DNA from: an uncultured Alteromonadaceae bacterium
GTDB taxonomy: Bacteria > Pseudomonadota > Gammaproteobacteria > Pseudomonadales > Halieaceae
Assembly: GCA_913064725.1 (NCBI GenBank)
Contig: CAJYAI010000003.1
Coordinates: 1 to 64,000 of the forward strand
DNA: 64,000 bases
Direction of reading: 5' to 3'
Shown: in pieces, positions 43,544-55,405 of the stretch
Layout: each line of letters begins with the position of its first letter
Position numbering within the stretch: position 1 is the stretch's first letter
Translations under genes and position numbers: made by a program
Notes under the pieces: model-generated
Seen by the model: only the letters and a program-made list of their open reading frames with translations
What the model was told of the DNA's origin: nothing
Databases searched by the model: none

Positions 43544-44830
43544 TTATGCTACGACGAACAAGTGCACCTTTTTCTTTCCTAAACGGGTGATGAAGTAGTG
43601 GCCGTGCATAGCGCGCGCGGGTGCGAAGCACGCGCTCGGATCGGCATTATTTTCCGCCGATATTGCGACACCGTTAATCGAGACAGCCGAGCGACCCAAG
43701 GCGTCCTTAACTTGCTTCCCTGATGCAGCTAGACCTGCATCAGTTAATAACTGGGTCAGCGTTTCAGGCATAGCCTCGCGCGCGACTGTCGAGCTCGGCA
43801 GTCCGTCGAGGCTCAATTGTGCTAAGTCGGAGGCTGACAAGCTTGCTTCGTCACCGCTAAACATCGCTGCCGTAATTCGCTCTGCCGCCTCCAGACCCTC
43901 ATCGCCATGAACTAGGCGCGTTACCTCTCGGGCAAGTACTCGCTGCGCTTCGGGTCGTCCATCGCGCTCGGCATCGGCACGCTCGAGTGAGTCGATATCG
44001 CTGACGGATATAAAGGTGAAGTACTTTAAAAAGGTGTATACGTCGGCATCGGCAGTGCTCAACCAAAACTGATAAAACGCATACGGCGACGTCTTAGCTG
44101 CATCTAGCCAAATCGTACCTGACTCGGTTTTACCAAATTTTGTACCGTCGGCTTTCGTAACCAAGGGCAATGTTAGACCTTGTACTTGGTTACCGTTCAT
44201 TCGGCGCGTTAAGTCAATGCCACCAGTGATATTGCCCCATTGATCGGAGCCACCTATTTGCAACTCACAACCAAAGCGTTTGTTGAGCTCAGCAAAATCG
44301 AAAGACTGCAAAATCATATACGTGAATTCAGTGAAGCTGATGCCCGAGCCCTCGCGCTCGATGCGCTGCTTGACCGACTCCTTGGCAATCATCGAATTGA
44401 TGGAAAAGTGTTTGCCTACGTCCCGTAGGAATGTCAGCACATCGACGTCGGCGGTCCAGTCTAAGTTGTTGGCCATTAGGGCAGCCGCCTCACCGTCGAA
44501 TGATAAAAACTGTGACATCTGTTGCCGCAGCCGTTCGACCCAGCCGGCAACAACATCCGGCGTATTTAACGAGCGTTCCTGAGCTTTAAAGCTGGGATCG
44601 CCAATGAGGCCGGTGGCACCTCCAACCAAGGCTATGGGCGTGTGCCCTGCGTGCTGAAATCGCTTTAAGGTGAGTAAGGGAACAAGCGAGCCGATATGTA
44701 AGCTATCGGCTGTGGGATCAAATCCACAATAAACGGTCCTTGGTTTTTCCGACAGCCATGCATCAAAGTGCTCATCATTTGTGGTCTGAAATACCAAACC
44801 TCTCGCTTTCAGATCCGTAAAAAGCCCCAT
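43544..44830 (-). CDS. tyrS: tyrosyl-tRNA synthetase
   Basis: Class I synthetase charging tRNA-Tyr. ATG 44830 is preceded by AAGGTG and gives 428 aa (MGLFTDLKARGLVFQTT), the usual length; the frame is open to 44890. Motifs: CGFDPTADSLHIGSLVPL (HIGH region), GGATGLIGDPSF, IGGSDQWGNITGG and KFGKTESGTIW (KMSKS equivalent). A C-terminal S4 RNA-binding domain follows (GRSAVSINGVAISAE). Divergent from the M23 peptidase gene. Confidence 0.97.
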   Translation of the reverse strand: MGLFTDLKARGLVFQTTNDEHFDAWLSEKPRTVYCGFDPTADSLHIGSLVPLLTLKRFQHAGHTPIALVGGATGLIGDPSFKAQERSLNTPDVVAGWVERLRQQMSQFLSFDGEAAALMANNLDWTADVDVLTFLRDVGKHFSINSMIAKESVKQRIEREGSGISFTEFTYMILQSFDFAELNKRFGCELQIGGSDQWGNITGGIDLTRRMNGNQVQGLTLPLVTKADGTKFGKTESGTIWLDAAKTSPYAFYQFWLSTADADVYTFLKYFTFISVSDIDSLERADAERDGRPEAQRVLAREVTRLVHGDEGLEAAERITAAMFSGDEASLSASDLAQLSLDGLPSSTVAREAMPETLTQLLTDAGLAASGKQVKDALGRSAVSINGVAISAENNADPSACFAPARAMHGHYFITRLGKKKVHLFVVA

Positions 44831-44974
44831 CTGTGTCACCTTTACATATAGTTTCGAATTATCACGCAGGACAGCAGTAAGGCATCCCAAGCGGTATCAA
44901 GGCTAAATTTAGGAAATGAAATCCCGGCAGTTAGCATGCCACTTACTCGCATTCGTTTAAACGCTATTGTCGGT

Positions 44975-45009
44975 TATGATGCGGGCTGATGAACAGCCCC
45001 CTGTGGGGC
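44975..45009 (+). promoter_or_regulatory. -10-like box and two competing hairpins upstream of the M23 peptidase
   Basis: TATGAT at 44975-44980 is a good -10 box; TTCGTT lies 17 bases upstream as a poor -35. Next come GGGCTG-ATGAA-CAGCCC (44983-44999) and GCCCC-CTGT-GGGGC (44996-45009). The two stems share bases 44996-44999, so they cannot form together. The TTG start is 17 bases further. If transcription begins at this box, part of the first stem is lost. Confidence 0.35.
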
Positions 45010-45025
45010 GGGACGTGGAAAAGCT

Positions 45026-46378
45026 TTGCAACGTAACCCCAGAGGCGCAACGCGCCGAGCCGATAGCACGGAATTACCAATCAACGGACAGCGCCTCGCC
45101 TGGGGTGGTGCGACCCTGCTCGTTCTTGTGCTTTTGTTAAGACTATTCACGAACGGATCCGATGGCGAAGACGGATCTAAACAATCGACGTTAGCCGATC
45201 CATTACTCACTGCTACAACCCAGATCGCTTGGGATGCGGTCACTGAAGGTCAAATTCAGTCGATAGAAACCACGCCTCTCACTTGGAACGACGTCACGGT
45301 AAGAAGCGGTGACAATTTAAGCCTCATTTTCAATCGAGCGGGATTTTCCGATCGAGATGTCTTTGACGTTACCTCAGGTGTTCAAGGCCAGGCGTTGAGG
45401 CGTATTTTTCCCGGACAGTTAATTGGCTTTGCCGCCGACGAGGCAGCTGAGCTTATAGCCGTCAGGCATATCGAATCTCCTCTGAAGCAAACGGTCTACT
45501 CAAAGAACGAGGGACAGTTCGTCTCCGAGGTTATTGTCCGAGAAACCGAGACGCGAGAGCGGTCGGTTGCCATTACCATCGACAGCTCGCTGTTTCTGGC
45601 AGGTGATCAAGCTGGACTGTCAGCCGCCATCATTATGGAGCTTGCGGCCATTTTAGGTGGTGTTATCGACTTCGCGTTAGACCCCCGTCGGGGCGATGAC
45701 ATTGTTATTTTGTTCGAGGAGAACTACTTGGATGGCGAAAAGTTCTCAGATGGCAATATTCTGGCAGCGTCGTTCAATAACAACGGTCGTTTAGTAGAGG
45801 CCTATCGCTACACCGACAGCTTAGGAGATACCGGTTATTTCGACGCCGATGGTGTCAGCATGCGCAAGGCTTTTCTCAAAGCACCGCTTGACTTTACTCG
45901 CGTCAGCTCGAGCTTCAATCCCAATCGTTTGCACCCGATTTATAAAACCAAACGCCCCCATAGAGGGACCGACTATGCCGCACCCAGGGGGACACCCGTT
46001 TACGCTGCAGGGGATGGTCGAGTAATCGATGCCGGCTACACTCGGCCTAATGGTAACTATGTTTTTATTCAGCACGGTGAAGGGTTCAAAACACACTACC
46101 TTCATTTGAACAAGAAGCGCGTAAAACGCGGTGACCGTGTAAAACAGGGCCAGGTGATTGGTACGGTCGGCTCGACTGGGGCGGCAACCGGGCCTCATCT
46201 GCACTATGAATTCTTGGTGAACGGTGTGCACCGCAACCCGCGCACAGTGCATAAAATACTGCCCAAAGCTAAGTCCTTGCCAGATTCAGAAATCCCGCGC
46301 TTCAAGGACGCCATAAAAGCGCCCGTTCAGCGATTAGCGCGAACAAAGGCGAGTGATGCGATGACGGGGGCCGATTGA
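45026..46378 (+). CDS. M23 peptidoglycan DD-endopeptidase (MepM-like)
   Basis: 450 aa. N-terminal anchor helix (WGGATLLVLVLLLRLF), a LysM/OapA-like region (VRSGDNLSLIFNRAGFSDRD), a middle domain and a C-terminal LytM/M23 domain. The zinc ligands are visible in HRGTDYAAPRGTPVYA (H, D) and GPHLHYEF (HxH), with THYLHLN in between. Such enzymes cleave D,D-crosslinks to let the sacculus grow. The start is TTG 45026; no ATG or GTG is better placed. It is followed by anmK through a TTGA overlap, as in Pseudomonas. Confidence 0.92.
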   Translation: MQRNPRGATRRADSTELPINGQRLAWGGATLLVLVLLLRLFTNGSDGEDGSKQSTLADPLLTATTQIAWDAVTEGQIQSIETTPLTWNDVTVRSGDNLSLIFNRAGFSDRDVFDVTSGVQGQALRRIFPGQLIGFAADEAAELIAVRHIESPLKQTVYSKNEGQFVSEVIVRETETRERSVAITIDSSLFLAGDQAGLSAAIIMELAAILGGVIDFALDPRRGDDIVILFEENYLDGEKFSDGNILAASFNNNGRLVEAYRYTDSLGDTGYFDADGVSMRKAFLKAPLDFTRVSSSFNPNRLHPIYKTKRPHRGTDYAAPRGTPVYAAGDGRVIDAGYTRPNGNYVFIQHGEGFKTHYLHLNKKRVKRGDRVKQGQVIGTVGSTGAATGPHLHYEFLVNGVHRNPRTVHKILPKAKSLPDSEIPRFKDAIKAPVQRLARTKASDAMTGAD

Positions 46379-47475
46379 GTCAGCCGCGGCTGTTCATAGG
46401 TTTGATGTCGGGCACCAGCGCAGATGCCGTCGATGCAGCTCTGGTCTCATTTGCCGATGAACAGCAGCCGACCGTACTCTGCACTGAGTCGCTGGCGCTC
46501 TCGGAAAGCCTTAAGTCACGCATCGTGGCTTGCTTGACTGATGCGGGTACACCGGTTGATGTGATTTGCGATCTGGATGTCGCACTCGCAAAAATCTATG
46601 CGGCCTCAGTGACGAGACTTCTTAAAAAAGCTGATGTCAAACCCGCCGACGTCGAGGCCATTGGCAGTCATGGACAAACCTTGTTGCACCAGCCCAACGG
46701 GGCCAACGCCTTCACCTTGCAAGTAGGTGACAACCATCTTCTGGCAGAGCTGACTGGGATGTCCGTAGTGGGCGATTTCCGACGCAGAGATATTGCTGCG
46801 GGCGGACAGGGCGCACCCCTCGTTCCCGCCTTTCATAAGACGCTCGTTGAAGACGACCAGACCAGCGCCTTTCTCAACATAGGGGGCATTGCAAACGTCA
46901 GTGTCATAGCGGCTAACCACGTAATAGGATTTGATACAGGACCCGGAAATACCCTGTGTGATGCATGGATCCGCCAGCATCAGCAGCTTGACTTTGACGC
47001 CGATGGGGCATGGGCAAAAGAAGGGATCATCAATGAAGCACTGCTCGACCGCCTGCTAGCTGATCCTTACTTTTCTCAAGATGGACCTAAGAGCACAGGA
47101 CAGGACTACTTCAATTTGACATGGTTGCATCGCTTCGATGTTGCAGCGCTGCGACCGGAGGATGTGCAGCGCACCCTTGTTGAGCTCACTGCTCGCTCGG
47201 CGGCCAAGGCCCTCAGCTCAATCAACTGCAGGTGTGTTTACATCTGTGGCGGGGGCCGACTCAACACGCTTATGGTCGAGCGACTCGAGTCATTGTTGGC
47301 GCCAGCAAAGGTCGTGGACACCCACAGTATCGGCATCGATCCTGATTTCATGGAGGCCATCGCCTTCGCCTGGCTGGCAAAGCAGTGCATCGACGGCATA
47401 CCCGGAAACGTACCTGAAGTAACCGGCGCCTCTGGACCACGCGTCTTAGGCGTTATTTACCCAAAGACTCACTAG
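46375..47475 (+). CDS. anmK: anhydro-N-acetylmuramic acid kinase AnmK
   Basis: Phosphorylates and opens 1,6-anhydro-MurNAc to MurNAc-6-phosphate during peptidoglycan recycling. 366 aa, normal size. Family motifs: IGLMSGTSADAVDAAL (N-terminal ATP site), GSHGQTLLHQP, VGDFRRRDIAAGGQGAPLVP, FLNIGGIANVS, GFDTGPGNTLCDAW and CGGGRLN. It starts at TTG 46375, overlapping the peptidase stop. Convergent with erpA. Confidence 0.96.
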   Translation: MSQPRLFIGLMSGTSADAVDAALVSFADEQQPTVLCTESLALSESLKSRIVACLTDAGTPVDVICDLDVALAKIYAASVTRLLKKADVKPADVEAIGSHGQTLLHQPNGANAFTLQVGDNHLLAELTGMSVVGDFRRRDIAAGGQGAPLVPAFHKTLVEDDQTSAFLNIGGIANVSVIAANHVIGFDTGPGNTLCDAWIRQHQQLDFDADGAWAKEGIINEALLDRLLADPYFSQDGPKSTGQDYFNLTWLHRFDVAALRPEDVQRTLVELTARSAAKALSSINCRCVYICGGGRLNTLMVERLESLLAPAKVVDTHSIGIDPDFMEAIAFAWLAKQCIDGIPGNVPEVTGASGPRVLGVIYPKTH

Positions 47476-47512
47476 GCACTCGCGAAATAAACTGACCGCA
47501 GAGCTCAATCTT

Positions 47513-47866
47513 TCAAATTGAGAATGACGCGCCGCAACCGCAGGTCGTGGTCGCATTTGGATTATTTACTACAAACCTGGAGCCCTCAAGGCCCTCTACA
47601 TAGTCGATCTCGGACCCCATGAGGTACTGGTAACTCATCGCATCTATGAGAGCGGCAACACCCTCACGCTCGATCACCCAGTCGTCATCGGCCGTATTTT
47701 CATCAAACGTGAACCCGTATTGAAAACCAGAGCACCCGCCACCGGTGATGTAGACACGAAAACGAAGCGATGGGTTTGCTTCTTCCTCGACTAGATGCTG
47801 AAGCTTACTCACTGCACTATCTGAAAGACGTATTTCTGTGGGATCAAAACCCGCGACGACAGTCAT
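47513..47866 (-). CDS. erpA: iron-sulfur cluster insertion protein ErpA
   Basis: A-type Fe-S carrier that delivers clusters to apoproteins such as IspG/IspH. 117 aa. The three cluster cysteines are seen in [11 protein letters not shown] and the terminal TCGCGASFS. Preceded on the minus strand by bactofilin after 14 bases, probably one transcript with bactofilin, DUF6776 and argC. Confidence 0.96.
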   Translation of the reverse strand: MTVVAGFDPTEIRLSDSAVSKLQHLVEEEANPSLRFRVYITGGGCSGFQYGFTFDENTADDDWVIEREGVAALIDAMSYQYLMGSEIDYVEGLEGSRFVVNNPNATTTCGCGASFSI

Positions 47867-47880
47867 CTACTACTCCGACT

Positions 47881-48306
47881 CTATGATTTATCAGCTGACA
47901 AGACAGAGCCGACGGAGGTAAGTTGCTCTACCTTGGCCGATGCAGTCGTGTGCTTTAAGTTGCCGTCTATTTTACTACCCATCGACATCTCAATCAGGTT
48001 GTAAAACACATCACCCGTTACCACAGCGCCCTTGCTGACCTCTAAATTTTCAGCACTGTAGATGTTGCCTTTAACCGCACCACTAATCGACGCAGACGGC
48101 ACTCGGATCTCACCCTCTACCGAGCCACCCGCTACAACACGCAGCAAGGCTGAAGCGCCAGGCTCTGCACTGATACAGCCAATCACGCGTCCCTCAATAT
48201 CGAGGTTACCGGCAAACGTGATATCACCCGAGACCGTCGTACCCGCCGAAATGAGGGTGGTCGCGCCCTTTGCTGTACTAGGCATCTGTGGTTGTTTGTT
48301 TCTCAT
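47881..48306 (-). CDS. bactofilin (polymer-forming cytoskeletal protein)
   Basis: 141 aa. After a short tail, a right-handed beta-helix domain (TTVSGDITFAGNLDIEGRVIG, split as TTVSGDITFAG and NLDIEGRVIG; GSVEGEIRVPSASISGAVKG; AENLEVSKGAVVTGDVFY). Bactofilins self-assemble into nucleotide-independent filaments at the membrane and often recruit cell-wall enzymes. Neighbouring mepM-like and anmK genes fit a wall-related role (inference). Confidence 0.93.
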   Translation of the reverse strand: MRNKQPQMPSTAKGATTLISAGTTVSGDITFAGNLDIEGRVIGCISAEPGASALLRVVAGGSVEGEIRVPSASISGAVKGNIYSAENLEVSKGAVVTGDVFYNLIEMSMGSKIDGNLKHTTASAKVEQLTSVGSVLSADKS

Positions 48307-48321
48307 CGCCTTGCTCCTACT

Positions 48322-48996
48322 CTATTTCGCACTGTAGACAACTGATGTCGTCCAGTCGAACGTCTGCTCATGCGTCCGCTTACGCGGCGCTGACAATTCT
48401 ATGCCAAAGCGCACCGCTACGGGAATAACGCTATCGGGAAGCCGTATAGTGCCCGAAATTCGTTGAAAATACTTAAATGCAATGTCGTGACTCGCTGTCA
48501 GCTCCGGTAACAGAATGGGGCTGCCCGCTTCGTCAATCAGATGAATGGTTAGATCGCCCCGATAAAACTGTGATCCCTGTGCAAGGCGTTGAATCACGGC
48601 CCGGTATTCAAGTTCTCGACGCTCGGGGTGCCAGATTAGCTCCGGCTGACGCACCTTTACCGAGCTCAAGTCATCCGATGACCCCATGATATCGCGGTAA
48701 AAGACCAGCTCCTTCTCAAGGTCATCGACCTGACGCTCTGAGCCTGCGAGTTCTGCGCGAAGACGATTGATCGCCTCTGAGTCGACAGCGCGTCTAGTCT
48801 CTAGCTTGGAGATTGTATCTTTGAGGCCTGCCTCATCGAGTACCAACGGTACGCGGTCGTCAAAACCGTGTTGATAACCCAGGACATACACCCCTGCACC
48901 CGCGACCAAGACCAGAACAGCAAGGCCGATACGCAGACGGCGCTGCTGCACGACATTGACGCGCGTCACAACCGTCTTAATGTTGTCCGTCGGCAT
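48322..48996 (-). CDS. DUF6776-type membrane protein with coiled coil
   Basis: 224 aa, unknown function. One TM helix near residues 20-42 (LRIGLAVLVLVAGAGVYVLG) is followed by a coiled coil (LKDTISKLETRRAVDSEAI; LAGSERQVDDLEKELVF) and a C-terminal beta domain (YRAVIQRLAQGSQFYRGDLT). The same arrangement lies between argC and bactofilin genes in Pseudomonas-type genomes. Probably an inner-membrane protein facing the periplasm. Confidence 0.85.
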   Translation of the reverse strand: MPTDNIKTVVTRVNVVQQRRLRIGLAVLVLVAGAGVYVLGYQHGFDDRVPLVLDEAGLKDTISKLETRRAVDSEAINRLRAELAGSERQVDDLEKELVFYRDIMGSSDDLSSVKVRQPELIWHPERRELEYRAVIQRLAQGSQFYRGDLTIHLIDEAGSPILLPELTASHDIAFKYFQRISGTIRLPDSVIPVAVRFGIELSAPRKRTHEQTFDWTTSVVYSAK

Positions 48997-49002
48997 ATCG
49001 AA

Positions 49003-50031
49003 TTAGGGGCCGACTGCCGGAGCGGACAAGCCCGCAGCCTCGTCGACTCCAAGCATAATGTTCATCGCCTGAATGGCCTGCCCAGCAGCACCCTTTACTA
49101 GGTTATCGATCGCGACCGTCACAACGACCCTGTCACCGGGCGGGTGAGTCACGTCGATTTCGCACATGTTAGTGCCGCGCACATGGCGTGTCTCTGGCTC
49201 GTAGTTCCCTTCAGTCAATCGAATGAAGGGCTCGTTGCAAAAGCGCGCTTTGAAGACCGCCTGGAGATCAACCGCAGTCTCGGTCAGTGTGGCAAACAGG
49301 GTGGCGTGGATGCCTCGCACCATGGGCGCCAGATGCGGGACAAAGGTGAGGGACACGTTAGTACCCGCCATTCGAATCAACCCCTGCTCCATTTCCGGTA
49401 GATGCCGGTGACCACCCACACCGTAAGACTTCATGGTCTCCACCGACTCAGACAGTAGTAAGTTCACTTTTGCACTCCGGCCAGCACCGCTCGTGCCCGA
49501 GGCGCAGGATGCCACCAGACTCTCCGGATCAATCAAGCCTGCCTCCAAGAGTGGCAGGAATCCAAGCTGAACTGCTGTCGGATAACAGCCCGGGCAGGCA
49601 ACCAACGATGCAGTCGCTATTGCCTCCCTATTAACCTCAGGCAGACCGTACACAGCCGAATCAATCAGCTTAGCTGCCGCGTGCTTTACGCCATACCACG
49701 ACTCCCAAATACTGATGTCGCTTAACCGAAAGTCAGCGGACAAATCAATGACCTTAATTCCCTGGGCCATCAACTCGGGTACCGAGTGCATTGCGACAGC
49801 GTGCGGTGTCGCAAAAAACACCACATCACAATCATCGAATTGCGCCCTCGTGGAATCCTCAAAAACGAGATCGATGTATCCCCTCAAATTAGGGAATAAA
49901 CGGTCCACTCGAACGCCGGCTTCGGCGCGCGATGTGAGACGCCGAATCACAACGTTTGGATGCCCTAGCAACAACCTAATAAGTTCCACACCGGCATACC
50001 CGGTGGCGCCGACAATGCCCACTTTAATCAT
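49003..50031 (-). CDS. argC: N-acetyl-gamma-glutamyl-phosphate reductase
   Basis: Third step of arginine synthesis (NADPH-dependent reduction of N-acetylglutamyl phosphate). 342 aa. N-terminal Rossmann motif [18 protein letters not shown], catalytic cysteine in [27 protein letters not shown], and a C-terminal catalytic His region ([13 protein letters not shown]). First gene of the minus-strand run argC-DUF6776-bactofilin-erpA; divergent from hemJ with 72 bases between. Confidence 0.96.
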   Translation of the reverse strand: MIKVGIVGATGYAGVELIRLLLGHPNVVIRRLTSRAEAGVRVDRLFPNLRGYIDLVFEDSTRAQFDDCDVVFFATPHAVAMHSVPELMAQGIKVIDLSADFRLSDISIWESWYGVKHAAAKLIDSAVYGLPEVNREAIATASLVACPGCYPTAVQLGFLPLLEAGLIDPESLVASCASGTSGAGRSAKVNLLLSESVETMKSYGVGGHRHLPEMEQGLIRMAGTNVSLTFVPHLAPMVRGIHATLFATLTETAVDLQAVFKARFCNEPFIRLTEGNYEPETRHVRGTNMCEIDVTHPPGDRVVVTVAIDNLVKGAAGQAIQAMNIMLGVDEAAGLSAPAVGP

Positions 50032-50103
50032 TTCAGGCCTAAGATCTGATATTGTGACGCTAGTTTACTCGCTGTTCAGTTCGACACCAGCATGGAGTTG
50101 TAA

Positions 50104-50526
50104 ATGCTTTGGATTCAAGGTTTGCACGTTGTGTTTGTTGTGACGTGGTTTGCCGGCCTCTTTTACTTGCCGCGCATATTTGTTTACTACGCCCAAGCGG
50201 AAGATGACATAACCCGGACCACGCTGGCTGTCATGGCTCGAAAGCTTTATAAATTTGTGACACCGCTAATGATGCTCGCTGTGGCGCTGGGCCTGTGGCG
50301 GCTTGGTTATGCCTTGGATTACTACCTCAGTAGCACGTGGATGCAACTGAAACTGATCGGGGTCGTATGCCTCCTGATCTACCATATTCAGTGCGGCCGA
50401 TACGTCGCACTTATTAACGGCGGGGACACGAGCAAAAGCCATGTTTTTTATCGCTTTTTTAACGAGGTCCCGGTGTTATTTTTGTTTGCAATCGTACTCT
50501 TGGTGTATGTACGACCGGGCTCATAA
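50104..50526 (+). CDS. hemJ: protoporphyrinogen IX oxidase HemJ
   Basis: 140-aa inner-membrane heme-binding oxidase converting protoporphyrinogen IX to protoporphyrin IX. Conserved N-terminus LWIQGLHVVFVVTWFAGLFY with the heme-ligand His, then YLPRIFVYYAQA, and hydrophobic helices through KLIGVVCLLIYHIQCG with the conserved Lys. GGAG precedes ATG 50104. It is followed directly by hemL and hemB, giving a small heme cluster. Confidence 0.94.
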   Translation: MLWIQGLHVVFVVTWFAGLFYLPRIFVYYAQAEDDITRTTLAVMARKLYKFVTPLMMLAVALGLWRLGYALDYYLSSTWMQLKLIGVVCLLIYHIQCGRYVALINGGDTSKSHVFYRFFNEVPVLFLFAIVLLVYVRPGS

Positions 50527-50574
50527 TCAGGCACCATCACTAAAAAATGACAATACGTCGGGGGACGCTGGTCG

Positions 50575-51855
50575 ATGACCAAATCAGAAACACTATTCGA
50601 ACGTGCGCAAGGGCCCATACCGGGCGGCGTTAACTCACCTGTTCGCGCCTTTAAGGCCGTCGGCGGCACACCACGCTTCATGGCGCGATCTGATGGCGCC
50701 TATATTTTCGATGTTGACGGTAATCAGTACATTGATTACGTGCTGTCGTGGGGTCCCATGATTATGGGACACAATCATCCCCGTGTGCGGGAGGCCGTAG
50801 TCAAAACAGCGCAGGACGGACTGAGCTTTGGTTGCCCAACGGAGATTGAGATCGATCTGGCAGAGCGCCTATGCACGCTCGTACCCAGCCTCGAGCAAGT
50901 CCGTATGACCAGCTCCGGCACCGAGGCGACCATGAGCGCCATTCGCCTGGCGCGAGGTGCAACAGGGCGCGACAAGATTGTTAAGTTTGAAGGCTGCTAT
51001 CACGGGCACTCAGATTCACTACTGATCAAGGCGGGATCGGGCGCACTCACCTTCGGCGTTCCCAGTTCTCCCGGAGTCCCTGAGGTACTGGCACAGCACA
51101 CTGTCACGCTTCCATTCAACGATCTCGAGGCATTAAAGGAAGCGTTTGATCAACTGGGTAATGATATTGCCTGCGTCATCACCGAGCCGGTAACAGGCAA
51201 CATGAACTGCATTCTCCCCGAGCCAGGTTTCCTCGAGGGCATGCGCGAGCTGTGCACACAATACGGTGCGATCCTCATCTTTGACGAAGTCATGACGGGG
51301 TTTCGTTTCGGTACACACTGTGCCCAGGGATACTTGGGCATTGACCCTGATCTCACATGCTTGGGTAAGGTGATCGGAGGCGGTATGCCGGTGGGTGCCT
51401 TTGGCGGTAAAAAAGAGATTATGGCGCACATATCGCCCCTCGGGCCGGTCTACCAAGCAGGGACGCTATCGGGCAATCCGGTTGCCATGGCCTCAGGTCT
51501 TGCGACGCTGGACATTATTTCCGAGCCCCATTTTTATGAGGACCTGTTCCGCCACACGACGCAGTTGTGCGAGGGCATGCAACAGGCGGCAGATGAGGCC
51601 GGAATCCCGTTCACGACAAACCACTTAGGGAGCATGTTTGGCTTCTTTTTCACCGAGGACAAAAAGGTAACGCAGTACCCGCAAGTTATTGGGGCAAACG
51701 TTGAACGCTTTAACCAGTTTTTCCACCTCATGCTCAACGACGGTGTTTATTTAGCGCCTGCCTCTTTCGAGGCGGGATTTATGTCCGCAGCTCACTCTGA
51801 TGAGGACATAGAGAGAACTGTGGATGCTGCTAAACGCGCGTTCAAAACGCTTTAA
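50575..51855 (+). CDS. hemL: glutamate-1-semialdehyde 2,1-aminomutase
   Basis: PLP enzyme forming 5-aminolevulinate from glutamate-1-semialdehyde. 426 aa, normal. Motifs: [16 protein letters not shown] at the N-terminus, [42 protein letters not shown] and the Schiff-base lysine in [24 protein letters not shown] stretch precedes ATG 50575. Part of hemJ-hemL-hemB. Confidence 0.97.
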   Translation: MTKSETLFERAQGPIPGGVNSPVRAFKAVGGTPRFMARSDGAYIFDVDGNQYIDYVLSWGPMIMGHNHPRVREAVVKTAQDGLSFGCPTEIEIDLAERLCTLVPSLEQVRMTSSGTEATMSAIRLARGATGRDKIVKFEGCYHGHSDSLLIKAGSGALTFGVPSSPGVPEVLAQHTVTLPFNDLEALKEAFDQLGNDIACVITEPVTGNMNCILPEPGFLEGMRELCTQYGAILIFDEVMTGFRFGTHCAQGYLGIDPDLTCLGKVIGGGMPVGAFGGKKEIMAHISPLGPVYQAGTLSGNPVAMASGLATLDIISEPHFYEDLFRHTTQLCEGMQQAADEAGIPFTTNHLGSMFGFFFTEDKKVTQYPQVIGANVERFNQFFHLMLNDGVYLAPASFEAGFMSAAHSDEDIERTVDAAKRAFKTL

Positions 51856-51879
51856 ATGAGGCCATGAGCCAAAGACCTA

Positions 51880-53620
<1,741 letters not shown>

Positions 53621-53634
<14 letters not shown>

Positions 53635-54232
53635 CAGGCGCCGACGCCGTATTCCTGCCGCTTATAATGGTGAGTAATTCGTCAATCATGAGCAGCGATA
53701 AACCCCAAATCAGCCTGCCGTCGTAACTGAACGCGTCCGACTCGAGCACATCGCCGCGCCAATCCCACTGATGTCGACCACGGTTTGTTTCATCGAGCAA
53801 AAAATCCAATGGTACCCACAGGGTGTCATCAACTTCGTGATTAAGATCAAAGGCCGGGGTTTCAACCATGTTGTAGACAAAAGGGGCTACCAACATCTCT
53901 GGGCGGTCTGCTCGCCAGCCCGTATTCACATCAGAGAGCTGGCAAATGAGCTGCCCGTAGACGTCTAAATCAACACCAATTTCCTCATGTGTTTCCCGCT
54001 TGGCACAGGCGATATCGCTGTCATCCGTGGCATCTCTGCGCCCCCCGGGAAAGCCCATGTGGCCCGACCAGGGATCACCCGCTCTGACCGCGCGCTGAAT
54101 CATGAGAAGCTCAGGACCCCGCAGCCCCAATCGCAGTGACATCGCCACAGCAGCGCGTTTTGACGGCACGGGCTCAAGCGGTGGTGGGACAGCCGCAAGG
54201 CGCTCTATGATCTGCGTAAAATCAAGCAACAA
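53621..54232 (-). CDS. Nudix hydrolase, CoA pyrophosphatase-like (NudL)
   Basis: 203 aa. Nudix box GGRRDATDDSDIACAKRETH followed by EEIGVDL, with the GFPGGR start that is usual in NudL-type CoA diphosphatases; N-terminal RAAVAMSLRLG and MIQRAVRAGDPWSGHMGFP support this. It would hydrolyse CoA or acyl-CoA to phosphopantetheine products. Convergent overlap of 14 bases with the preceding plus-strand gene. Confidence 0.88.
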
Positions 54233-54380
54233 CGGGTACCTCTCTCATATTTTCTAACGGTCGATACTGCGTGACTGAAAAAGAATGAATTAATCACAAC
54301 TTCAACCTAGACAGGTAATGATCCACGTTGGGCACCATGCGATACTACAACATTGGATTCGCTTATTAAGAGACTTACGC

Positions 54381-55382
54381 ATGCCTAAGCACTTTGTTTA
54401 CGCTATCGGTGCCGCCCTGGTTGATACCGAAATATCAGTATCGGACCACGATCTCGAGCAGCTCGGTATCGAGAAAGGCATGATGACCTTGGTTGACGAG
54501 GCTCGACAAGCCGAGATTACACACTACCTCGCAGACAGACTGAGCAGTGCAAATCATGCCTGCGGTGGCAGTGCCGGCAATAGCGTTATCGCTGCCTCAC
54601 AATTTGGTGCCCCCGCGTATATGAGCTGTCTGGTCGCCAACGACACAGATGGCGATATTTACCTTGCTGACCTTGAGGCGTCAGGCGTTGCACACGGGTT
54701 CGATGATGAGCGTCGCGCGGGCACTACTGGCAAGTGTCTGGTACTGATTACACCGGATGCCGAACGCAGCATGAATACGTTCCTCGGCCTGTCCGAAACG
54801 CTGTCAATTACTGAGGTCAATGAGTCCGCTATCGCCGCATCGAGCTGGGTTTACTTGGAAGGTTATCTTGTGACCTCTTCCACCGGGCACGCAGCCGCGC
54901 TTAAGACCAAGGAAATAGCTGAAGCAAACAACACCAAGGTGGCGGTAAGCTTCTCAGACCCTGGGATGGTGACGTTTTTTAGGGACAACATGAATGCTAT
55001 GTTAGAGGGCGGTGTCAACTTCGTTTTCTGTAACGAGATAGAAGCGCTCGAGTGGGCTCAGACGGAAGATCTCGACGACGCCGCTGTAAAACTGGCCTCG
55101 ATCTGCGAGAGCTATGTCATTACTCGGGGCGCGAATGGGGCATTGCTGTACGATGGCGAGCAACGACATACCATCGCCTCGCAAAAGGTCGACGCAGTAA
55201 ACACCAATGGCGCGGGTGATATGTTCGCGGGTGCGTTCTTTTACGCATTGTGGCGAGGAACAAGCATGGTAAGTGCCTGCGAATTTGCATCGAAAGCCGC
55301 AGGGGCAGTTGTTTGTCAGCCGGGCCCAAGACTAAGCTTAGCCGCCTCAGCGATGTTGAGGAATGCACACTTTGACGAATAA
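54381..55382 (+). CDS. PfkB-family carbohydrate/nucleoside kinase (adenosine kinase-like)
   Basis: Ribokinase-like kinase of 333 aa from ATG 54381 (MPKHFVYAIGAALVDTE); the frame extends to 54318 without support. Motifs: ACGGSAGNSVIAASQFG (substrate/nucleotide site), the ATP-site YVITRGANGALLYDG and the catalytic DAVNTNGAGDMFAGAF with the anion-hole and base Asp. Bacterial relatives are annotated as adenosine, inosine or sugar kinases; the substrate cannot be set from sequence. Confidence 0.9.
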   Translation: MPKHFVYAIGAALVDTEISVSDHDLEQLGIEKGMMTLVDEARQAEITHYLADRLSSANHACGGSAGNSVIAASQFGAPAYMSCLVANDTDGDIYLADLEASGVAHGFDDERRAGTTGKCLVLITPDAERSMNTFLGLSETLSITEVNESAIAASSWVYLEGYLVTSSTGHAAALKTKEIAEANNTKVAVSFSDPGMVTFFRDNMNAMLEGGVNFVFCNEIEALEWAQTEDLDDAAVKLASICESYVITRGANGALLYDGEQRHTIASQKVDAVNTNGAGDMFAGAFFYALWRGTSMVSACEFASKAAGAVVCQPGPRLSLAASAMLRNAHFDE

Positions 55383-55405
55383 ATCGCCAGCGCAGGGAGT
55401 TAGGA

